A stretch of 64,000 bases of DNA, taken from NCBI RefSeq assembly GCF_022539505.1, contig NC_061511.1:31630620-31694619 (forward strand), in the 5' to 3' direction. Positions 55,986-64,000 of this stretch are shown piece after piece. Source of the stretch: Lolium rigidum (taxonomy: Eukaryota; Streptophyta; Magnoliopsida; Poales; Poaceae). Within the stretch, counting starts at the first letter, position 1; every line of letters begins with the position of its first letter. The notes under the pieces are model-generated. The model saw only the letters and a program-made list of their open reading frames with translations, had not been told where the DNA came from and searched no databases. The translations under genes were made by a program, and so were the position numbers.

Positions 55986-57315
55986 GACTGAATCAATACG
56001 AGTATCAGTCAGAGACCGCTCGGGTCGTCCCCCTCATGGGCGACCTGGGGCAGAAAACCCTAGCCGCCGCCGCCGTCCTCCCCTCCCCCTCCCGCCCTCC
56101 TCGTCGTCCAGTGATGGGGGCGGCGGGGCTCCTCGCGTGATCCCTCCGTGCGGCGGATGGAGGCTAGCCTCCGCACGGGGGGATGGTCCCGGCCCGTGGA
56201 GGGTGGTGGCGGCGCGGCCCCTAGCCGGGCGGCCGGTGATGGTGGCGGCGGCATGGCCATGATGCGGGGCGCGACTCTCCTCTTCCTCGCCGCGGCCTTC
56301 GGGCGAGCGGTGATGGGGGCGGCGGAGCAAACCCGGAACCTGGTGGCGCGATCCTCTCCTTCCGTCCTAGCCTCGGCATCGCCGGGCTAGTGGTGATGGA
56401 GACGGATCTCGCACTGCTCCTCCTCAAGGTTTGGGACCACGGCACCAAGGGCGGCGGCCCTGGATGGCGGTGACGCCGTCAACCTGGTGGCAGGTGGCAG
56501 GCTTCTGGTGCCACTGACCATGGCACCGCAGTGGTGGTCTTCTCTCTCGCCGGAGGAGATCGGCTAGTTGTGTGGCTAGCCATGGCGGATCTCGCGATCC
56601 GTCACCTAGCCCCCGATGGCGAGGCGCAGCTGCCGGTGAAAGCCGGCCGGACTTCGGTCATGGCGGATGATGGCGGCGTGCTTCGTCGTTACCTTGTTGA
56701 AGGCATTATCTCTGCAACCTGCATTTCTTCGCCTGGGCTGCTCCGGGGGAAATCCTAGACCCGGGTCTCCCGGATCGGACGATGGTGGCGCGCAACGCCG
56801 TTATCCCTGTTGGGGGCATCATTTTTGGAGCACACAACGGATGGTGGTGGGGTGCTGAGGTGGAGCGGTGTGCTTTCGCTGTGTCGGCGTCGTCGAGTCG
56901 CCGCGGCATGGTGCAGTTGTGTCTCGGGACGGATGCAGTGTGATGGACTCGTGCAGGATGGTGGAGTCGTCTGGTGCCGTGGCGGCATCGATGGCAGACC
57001 TGACATGGTCGATGCGATGAAAGTCGAGGAAGACGGCGGTAGCAACTTCTATGGCGTAGGCGTTGGCGTATGCTGGGAGTCTTCTTGACTGGATGTGCTT
57101 CCCATCTGCTATTGGATGGCCTGGGAAGGCATTTGATTTTTGGTTGATGTGTGTTGGTGAATTGTCACCCCCTTCATCCTCTGTAGGTTTAGCAAGGTGG
57201 CTTCGAGTTTGATCTTTTGTATTGCTCTTGTAAGGTGTTGTGAATAATCTAATAAAAAGCCGTGTGCATCCCTTGGATGCAGAAGCTGGGGCGATATTTC
57301 CCCCATTTCGAAAAA
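55986..57315 (+). mobile_element. LINE-type non-autonomous retroposon with 14-bp target duplication
   Basis: Flanked by AAGGTATAAATCCT (55972-55985 and 57316-57329; up to two As may belong to the tail). The 5' part contains GCAGAAAACCCTAGCCGCC and GC-rich sequence typical of a grass LINE 5' UTR. The 3' end has GTGTGCATCCCTTGGATGCAG and ends CCATTTCGAAAAAAA. No reverse transcriptase or endonuclease is present in 1.33 kb, so it must have been mobilised by a LINE. Open frames inside it are GC-driven and not genes. Confidence 0.8.
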
Positions 57316-57329
57316 AAGGTATAAATCCT

Positions 57330-58349
57330 TATTCTCCTAGGTCTATTTGTAGTTTGATTTTGTTCTCAATGACATAGTTTAATTTATCTTCTTACGGAGT
57401 ATCCTAGCATTTCCAGAAGCATCCATAGTTCAAAATAACTTTTCCAATTGTCATAGTTTAATTTCTCTTCACATAAATTGTCATAGGAGAGGAACCGAGG
57501 CGTGCTCGACAAGGACGGAGACGCTCCCTTCCATGGTGACCTGCGCTCAGACACAGTCAGGGGCGAGGCTTCGGTGCAGCTGGACATGTTTTTTTCTCTA
57601 TGACGTCCCTATTGTAGGTTTTTTAGCTTTACGAGGAGGACGAGTGGAGATGCTCTAACGTGGGTTGTTTCACCACTCCTAAGTGAGTGAGAAGAGGGGT
57701 GGTCACACACTTTTCTCCTCCTCCTCGCTCGTCACGACGCGTTCGCGCCCTCGCTCATGTTGAGTGGATTAAAACCTCGAGCCGAGACTTTTCTTTCCTT
57801 TCGCAGTTAGTCAGTTCGGTTCGCTCCCGGATCACGGGCTACTCTTGCGTGGCTGCCGCAGGACGAGTTAGGGTTTTGCACCTCTCTCTCTGCTTGCGCC
57901 ACCACCGAAGCCTACTCCAGCCCGCCCGGCGGTGAACGGGGGAGTAGGTATCCGGAATCACTCGCCTTTGTGATCGTGTATGGGAGTGGGCGAATTAGGT
58001 TTTTGGAAAGCGATCTGCGCGCCTGCTAAGTTCTTCATTACGGATCGTCTTTCGTCCAAGTCGGGCTATGCTGCCTACCGTCATCTTTAACGCCGTCTAC
58101 TTCGGCTTGTCTTCACCAACGTTGGTGATGCAACAACGTTACCGCTGCATCAACAACTGCTTCATCTACAACCAGTCGGTACATGTGACATATCCCGATC
58201 TATTTGGTGATGGCTGTTTTACTGTATGCCCTGCTACTGTTGATGTTGATTAATACATCTAGCATATTCGAGTTTCACATGTTAGTAGTTGCTCTTATCA
58301 TGCTTCATCAGATGTTAGTTGGTAATTTTGGATTCGATAACACTCTGCT
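57330..58349. other. Unassigned sequence with an orphan PIF-type inverted-repeat end
   Basis: No gene recognised. CGAGTGGAGATGCTC followed by TAA lies at 57641-57658 and matches the right end of the PIF element at 60326, but no matching left end was found upstream. The part from 57700 has retrotransposon-leader character but no recognised family. It ends with CTGCT (58345-58349), the left target copy of copia-B. Confidence 0.45.
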
Positions 58350-58401
58350 AGTCAGGTATAGGTTTTTGCCGTGATAATCATCATCGGCCTCTCAGCTATT
58401 T

Positions 58402-60326
58402 AGAGCATCTCCACTCGTTTGGCCTCCCCACGCCGAAATCCGGGGTAAATTTCCTCCGGATTGGACGTAAAATTGGCGTGGGGAGAACCAGTTTCCCAGC
58501 CGCGATCTCAGGCGAAGACGCCGATCTAAATTTGAAAAACGAAAGCTTGATGAAATACGGCTAAAAACGATTGAATTTAGACTAAATTTAATGATATTTA
58601 CTATATAGAGGCCGAAGTTCATACATAGAGGCCGAATTCGAATATATTTTGAGTTCAGCCGGGAGAATACAAATTTAAATATTAAAACACGGCGCTCTAC
58701 ATGCCAAAATGGCGGTAGAACACCGTGTAGTCCTCGTTGTCGTCGCCGTCGCCACCATCATCGAAATGCGGTGGCGCCGTCGGTGCCTTGCTGCTGGTGC
58801 CCTGGCCGGGGTCTCCACACCGGCCACCGTGGCGCGGAGGGGACGGCGAGGGCTTGTACCAGTCGTCGTCGGACTCCGTCTCGAGGTCGATGACGGGTAC
58901 GGGGGCACCAGGTGGAGGAGTCGCAGGCCGGCGGTAGCGAGCGGCCTCCTCGAGGAGCCGATCCTTCCGCTCCGCCTCCTCCTTCTCCCACTGCTCCCTC
59001 GACCAGGCGCAGGCCTGGTCGAGGGGCATGGCGTTGTCGGCGGGGACGAGGTCCTGGAGGGACCTCACCATGATGGCCTCGAGGATTGCGGCGTCCTCAG
59101 CGTCGTGGACCTCCTCCACCTTCACCGGCTTACGCTTGCGCTTGCGCTCGCCGGAGGTGCCTGGTTCGCGCTTGGGGCGGAGGCGGCCGCGTGGCGTCGA
59201 GGGCTCGCGGATGACGATCCCGCCGCCGCTGCGCACACGGTTGCGCGGCGGGGAAAGCGGCTCCGGTTTCACCGGCGCGCATGATGGCGCCGACCTGGAG
59301 ATCGGCGTAGACCTCGACGCCGAACCGGACGACGAGGAGCTGGCAGCCATGCGTCGTGGCTGCCAGCTGCTTCCCCGGTGGCAGCTGGCCGATGCCCTCG
59401 ACGGCGGGGGCGTCATCAGAAATGGCGCGTTGCCGCCCTCGATGTGCTCGATGACGGCTTCAAGCGTCCAGCCCGGCATGCTCCACCAACGCCAGCGTCC
59501 CGCGGCGTTGTTGCGCGGATGCGGAGGCGGCGGGCCATCATAGGAGGCGAGCTCCTGCTCTCACCGCCGCAGAAAATAGGAGTTCCACGCCGTGTAGTTG
59601 TCGGGGTGGTGGCGTGGCTCGGCGCGCTCCTGGTCCGACAATGTCAGTCGGACCTCCTCGATGGCGGCATCGAGGGCTTGTCCCTTGGGCGGCGGCGGGA
59701 TTGGCACGCCGCCCGCACTTAGCCGCCACCCGCCGCCCGCACTTAGCCGCCACCCGCCGCCGGGAGGCCTCGTGTTCGGCGGGCAGGGGTACCCCGCCTG
59801 GTAGAGGAGGTGTCCCTCCCACACGTGGAGCGACCGGCGGGGAAAGCCATTGTTGGCCGCGCCATCTTGCTCGTTGAACGCCATGGATCCCGTCGAGGGA
59901 AGAGTGGCGGCTAGGGTTTCGTCTGACAGGGGTTTCGTCGTGGTGCTATGCGTCGCGGCGAGCGGGGATTATTTAGGCGGGGCTGGACCCGGCAATTTAA
60001 TGCCGCGTGGATGCTACGCGTCCGCGGCGAGCTGACCGGCGGCAGCCTTTACTGCGCGCGGAAGACGATGTGTGTGCCGCTGACCGACCGGATCCACCTC
60101 TGCCGAAGCGAAAGCGCGGGAGAGATTTCTTGGCGTTCGCGCGCTTTCGCTTCGTCCGGACTCCCCGAGCGTGCCCCGGTAGGCCGGGGTTGGCGTGGGC
60201 TCGCCGGATGGATGAAGGCCCAAATCCGGGGAAAAACGAGGAACCGGGGGTGCGGCTGGGCCATTTTTCGCCGTCCGGATGGAAAAATAACCAGCCGGGG
60301 ATTCGGGGAGACGAGTGGAGATGCTC
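58402..60326 (-). mobile_element. PIF/Harbinger-type DNA transposon, non-autonomous, 1,925 bp
   Basis: Terminal inverted repeats start GAGCATCTCCACTCGT at both ends, and the target TTA is duplicated (58399-58401 and 60327-60329). The sister LTR in copy 1 has the unoccupied site (TTA at 25921-25923), which proves the insertion. No PIF transposase or Myb-like ORF is present; one minus-strand ORF of unknown function is. Confidence 0.92.
58697..59884 (-). pseudogene. Hypothetical ORF inside the PIF element, one in-frame stop
   Basis: A minus-strand frame of 396 codons from the ATG at 59882-59884 (MAFNEQDGAANNGFPRRSLH) to the stop at 58697, interrupted by a single TGA at 59561-59563 (an Arg codon CGA mutated by C to T would explain it). 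The N-terminus has RSLHVWEGHLLYQ and a 24-bp tandem duplication (GGWRLSA twice). The C-terminal half has a basic cluster (ERKRKRKPVKVEE), a Glu/Arg-rich helix (EQWEKEEAERKDRLLEEAAR) and an acidic end (DDGGDGDDNEDYTVF). No known domain is recognised. The layout is unlike a DDE transposase. It may be a captured gene or a helper protein of the element. Confidence 0.6.
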
Positions 60327-60543
60327 TTATATACGGGAGTAAACGTACAGATAAGTACAAGGGTTGTTTAGATACACATCAATGGTTTAGCTACGGTATC
60401 AACAACCTGATCTAACCTAACCAACCTAGTTAGGATATTACGTGTTTAACATTCCCCGCAATGTCAACCTACTGACACTAGGTTGAGATTGGATCGTAGA
60501 CGCGCCAAAATTTGCTTGGTGATAGGCTTGGTGAAAACGTCTG

Positions 60544-61894
60544 CTATTTGATCTGCTGTTGCAATGAACCGGACCTCAAGTGGTCCAAGGGCAACCTTTT
60601 CACGAAATGGAAATCGACTTTGATGTGCTTCGTCCTCATGTGAAACACGGGATTAGCTGTCAGGTACGTGGCGCCCAGGTTGTCATACCACAAAACAGGA
60701 GCTCGTAGCTGCGGTACTCCAAGTTTACGCAAAACTGACTGAACCCAGGTTGCCTCGGCGGTGCCATTTGCCAAGTCCTTGTACTTGGCCTCTGTCGAAG
60801 AATGTGAAACAGTCGGTTGCTTCCGAGCACTCCATGAGATAAGGTTTGGTCCAAAGAATACGGCGAACCCTCCCGTCGATCTTCTGTCGTCTGGGTTACT
60901 AGCCCAATCAGCATCGGTAAAGATGCTCAACAAAGTAGAGCTTGAGCGATGAAGACGCAGACCTGTCGTGACAGTGCCTTTCACAAACCGAAGAATGCGC
61001 TTACCGCTTCCCAGTGCACATCAGTAGGTTTGGAAAGAAATTGGCACACCTTATTAACCGCAAAGGAGATGTCCGGTCTGGTAAGCATCAGATATTGCAG
61101 AGCCCTAACAGTGCTGCGAAAACTGAACGCATCTTGGTCACCAAGGACAGTGCCTGTTTCTCTGGACAGCTTCTCATGAGAATCCATGGGCGTTGGGGAG
61201 GCTTTGCAATTCTGCATGTTGGTACGACACAACAGATTTTCTGCATATTTTCGCTGAGTAAGGGTCATTCCCCCGGAATTGCGAACAGCCTCGATCCCAA
61301 GAAAGAACTGAAGGGGACCAAGGCGTCCTTAACCGGGAAGCTGGCCGATAGCTGCTGAAGCAGACGATCACAGGCTGACAGAGAGGAGCTGGCGATGACA
61401 ATATCGTCCACATAGACGAGCATGTAGATCCGCAGAGCACCGTGCACGAAAATGAATAATGAGGTGTCGGCGGCAGACGGAACAAACCCAAGCTGCTGCA
61501 GGCGGTTACTGAGGCGAGAGTACCACGCCCGTGGGGACTGTTTAAGCCCATAAATGGAGTTGTGAAGCTGACATACATAATCGGGTTACCGGGGATCCTG
61601 AAAACCTGGCGGCTGCTACATATATGCTGTCTTAGTGAGTACACCGTGTAAGAAGGCGTTGCTGATGTCGATCTGCGGGAGATGCCAGTCACGAGAGACG
61701 GCGATGGAGAGCACCAAGCGCACCATGGCCGGCTTCACCACCGGACTGAAGGTGTCCAAGTAATCGATGCCATATTGCTGCGTGAACCCGCGAGCAACAA
61801 GTCGTGCCTTGAATTTGTCGAGGGTGCCATCCGCCTTGTGTTTAGTTTTGAAGACCCATTTGCAGCTGATCACATTGGTACCCGGTGGCCGAGG
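60544..61894 (-). pseudogene. Copia-B pol, copy 2 (RNase H and part of RT)
   Basis: RNase H ([30 protein letters not shown]) and RT downstream part (YVDDIVIASS near 61400; [20 protein letters not shown] near 61840). The sequence stops at 61894, inside RT, where copia-C is inserted; the rest should lie to the right of the window. There are frame breaks near 61000 and 61270 and a stop near 61617 at the same site as in copy 1. Confidence 0.9.
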
Positions 61895-62257
61895 TGTTAG
61901 CGGTGGCCAGGAACTTTGATCTCTCTCTCTCACGAAGAACACAGAGACCAGGGAGACACAGGGGTTTTGCGTTGCTGAAAACGTCGCAACTTTTCTGTCG
62001 TTCTTTCTCTTCCTTTTATTCGAAAACGGGAAAGAGGTGGCTGGTAGAGATCCTACCTTTCCGCCATGATCCGAACTATCTGCTCGTGCCATCCCACGAG
62101 CTCAGATCAAAGCGGCCACTAAGTTTGCGCACGACCCGCTCTAACACACGCGAGATCGTGGTTTATACTGCAGCCTATTGACTGACGAAACTGAATTTAA
62201 CTGAAACTACTGCTAAACAGCTAAGCGTATCCAACGTCTAGATTAAAACAGCTAACA
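61895..62257 (-). repeat. Copia-C 3' LTR
   Basis: 363 bp with perfect 7-bp inverted ends TGTTAGC/GCTAACA. The polypurine tract (minus-strand TAAGGGGGTGAAT, 62258-62270) adjoins the inner edge. The outer flank CGAGG (61890-61894) is the predicted target duplication; its partner is beyond the window. Confidence 0.88.
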
Positions 62258-62267
62258 ATTCACCCCC

Positions 62268-64000
62268 TTAATCTTGACGTTGGCAGGTTAATTCAGTCAT
62301 ACCGATCCTCCTTCTCAGCTCCTGGAACATGAGACGCCCAAGTGCCTTTGTCAGAACATCAGCAAGCTGATCGTTGGTCCTGATGTAGTTAATGTCGATG
62401 CGTCCCTGTTCCACACATTCCCGAATGAAATGATACCTGATGTCAATGTGTTTGCTCCGATCGTGGAACACAGGGTTCTTTGCCAGAGAGATTGCTGACT
62501 TGTTGTCGATGAACAGCTTCGGCTTCACAGGTTCCTCGTTCAGCATTTCGCCGAGGAGTCGTGCAAGCCAGACGCCCTGGCAAGCAGCAGCAGTGGACGC
62601 CATGTACTCCGCTTCACATGAGGAGATCGCCACCACCCGTTGTTTCTGTGACAGCCAGCTCACCGGACTCGTCCCGAGGAAGAAGATGACCCCGGTGGTG
62701 CTCTTCCGATCGTCAATGTCTCCGGCGTGGTCCGAGTCGCTGAACCCGATCAGCTCCAGAGCTCCGTTGCCGCGCGTGAGTGCGCAGCCATGCTCCAAAG
62801 TCCCTGCAATGTACCTCAGCAGATGCTTCACGGCGGCGTAATGGTCTGAAGACGGATTCTCCATGAACCTGCTCAGGTACCCAACAGCAAAGGCAATGTC
62901 CGGCCTTGTGTGCGTCAGGTACCGTAGTCCGCCGATCACGCTCCGGTACAGTGTCTTGTCGACAGCATCTCCTCCACCTTGCTTGCTCAGCTTGAGTCGT
63001 GCCTCCATCGGGGTACTGCAAGAGTTGCAGTCATCCAGGCCCATGCGCTCCAGCAGCTTCCTTGCGTATGCTGTCTGACGGAGCGTGGTCCGATCGCGCC
63101 CCTGTGAGACCTCAATGCCGAGGTAGAAGCTCAGCTTCCCAAGGTCGCTCATGCTGAAAAGCTTCGTCATCTGCAGCTTGAAGTGGGCAATCTCCTTCAA
63201 GTCCGTGCCGGTGATGATGAGGTCGTCCACGTAGACACCCACGAGCAGCAATTTATCACCGGCGCCGCGGCGCATAAACAGCATGCTCCGATGGGCATCT
63301 AGCGAAGCCAAGCGAGGTCAGGCTCTCGTCGAGCTTGGCGTTCCAAGCCCTGGGTGCTTGGCGTAGTCCGTAGAGGGCTTTGCGAAGACGGAAGACCTTG
63401 TTCTCCTCGTCTTCCTTGACGTATCCCGGCGGCTGCTGCACGTACACCTCCTCGCGCAGGTCTCCGTTGAGGAACGCGGATTTCACGTCCATATGGTGGA
63501 CCTGCCAATCATGGTGAGCAGCTAGCGCGAGAAGAAGGCGCACCGAGTCCATTCGTGCGACTGGGGCGAAGACGTCGTCAAAGTCCACGCCCTGCCGCTG
63601 GACGTAGCCCTTCGCCACCAGCCTTGCCTTGCGCTTCACCACTGCGCCCTGAGCGTCTTTCTTCAGTTTGTAGACCCATTTGAGCCCGATCGCGCGGTGC
63701 CCAGGTGGGAGCTGGCACAGCTCCCAGGTTTTGTTGTCGATGATGCTCTTCATCTCTTCGTCCATCGCCCTGCACCACCCTCGTTCCCCTTCAGCTTCAG
63801 TGAAGGAGCCAGGTTCCTCTCCGGAGAAGAGACAGAGGTCGTCGTGGCTCGCCTGCACCTCCACCGTGGTGTCCAGGAGATCCTCCAGGAGCCGGTATCG
63901 GCGCGGCGCCTCCTCTCCGGGAGACGGAAGTGAGGCGCCTGTTGGTGGGTGACGTACTCCCACTGTACGCGTGAACTTGGCGTTGTTGGCGCAGGCGTGG
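62268..64000 (-). pseudogene. Copia-C pol (RT and RNase H), running off the window
   Basis: RT from 63963 down (AMDEEMKSIIDNKTWELCQL, KWVYKLKKDAQGAVVKRKAR, MDVKSAFLNGDLREEVY, YVDDLIITGTD) and RNase H (SDSDHAGDIDDRKSTTG, SSCEAEYMASTAA, DIRYHFIRECVEQGRIDIN), ending with a stop at 62268 directly beside the polypurine tract. A one-base frameshift lies between 63311 and 63256, just before the RT active site, where both frames overlap; otherwise the frame is open. Gag, protease and integrase lie outside the window. Because it is absent from the homologous site in copy 1 (after 22852), it is one of the youngest insertions here. Confidence 0.92.

Larger units (their letters stand above)
58350..60451 (-). 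repeat. Copia-B 3' LTR, copy 2, split by PIF/Harbinger
   Basis: The native LTR is 58350-58401 plus 60330-60451 (174 bp), matching the 175-bp 5' LTR in copy 1. The TSD CTGCT precedes it at 58345-58349. The polypurine tract (minus-strand TTGCGGGGAA) adjoins at 60452. Confidence 0.9.
32344..61894. repeat. Copy 2 of the large duplication
   Basis: Homologous to 1-22852 with two large differences: it lacks the 1,600-bp solo LTR insertion and retains 8,835 bp lost from copy 1 (51102-59936). The match ends at 61894, where copia-C has been inserted. Both Tat and Angela are complete here with matching target duplications, so copy 2 shows the pre-deletion layout. The match probably extends left of 32344 into the sequence before position 1. 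Confidence 0.92.

Noticed and set aside
56034..57088. Several open frames on both strands within the LINE-type retroposon
   Set aside because: The frames come from GGC/GCC-rich sequence, overlap each other on both strands, and lie inside an element bounded by target duplications.
57687..58253. Possible host gene exons between the retroposon and copia-B
   Set aside because: The short frames have no domain, no convincing splice sites, and the same sequence type continues at 26051 without a gene.
32344..61894. Independent insertion of the same element families at two places
   Set aside because: Identical insertion points with identical duplications for two nested elements, and split target copies for a third, require duplication of one block.
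1..64000. tRNA, rRNA, CRISPR or bacterial operon features
   Set aside because: None seen. The tRNA-like strings are retrotransposon primer-binding sites, and the repeats are LTRs and transposon ends.

Overview
The window is plant nuclear DNA from a grass, most likely a cool-season cereal (Triticeae or a close Pooideae relative). The evidence is BARE1/Angela-type Copia LTRs of about 1.78 kb, a 1.6-kb solo LTR of the type that begins TGATACGTCTCC (tentatively Sabrina-like), Tat-lineage gypsy elements with an antisense gene, and LINE tails ending TTTCGAAAAAAA. The species cannot be fixed from the sequence. Almost everything is nested transposable elements. The only ordinary host genes I can support are two intronless F-box genes arranged head to head at 27497-29950. 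|| Layout: 1-26050 is copy 1 of a large duplication. It holds a chromovirus pol fragment (1-1643), a BARE1/Angela element inserted in it (1644-9714, with a solo LTR in its 3' LTR), a Tat element inserted in that (9715-20895), a deletion junction, the end of a PIF/Harbinger element (20891-21284), and a Copia element called here copia-B (21285-26045). 26051-30776 is low-copy sequence with the F-box pair and a LINE 3' fragment. 30777-61894 is copy 2, more complete: chromovirus 3' LTR and pol (30777-33980), interrupted by a complete Angela element (33981-55253), itself interrupted by a complete Tat element (39900-52977). The chromovirus protease resumes at 55259. Then come a 1.3-kb LINE-type retroposon (55986-57315), and copia-B again, with an intact PIF/Harbinger element (58402-60326) in its 3' LTR. 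At 61895 a third Copia element (copia-C) cuts into copia-B and runs off the window. || Order of events, read from target-site duplications (TSDs) and empty sites: chromovirus, then Angela (TSD CCCAA), then Tat (TSD TTCAC); copia-B (TSD CTGCT), then PIF (TSD TTA); then duplication of the whole block. After the duplication, copy 1 gained the solo LTR (TSD AAGAC) and an 8,835-bp deletion at a GTTTC microhomology. Copy 2 gained copia-C and a 540-bp in-frame deletion of the Angela integrase core. || Two things deserve attention. First, the Tat element carries an antisense, intron-containing gene with its own TATA box, present in both copies. Second, many differences between the copies have one form, CTG/CAG in one copy and CTCG/CGAG/CCG in the other. 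This looks like systematic base-calling error at CHG-methylated sites and means many frameshifts in the transposons may not be real.
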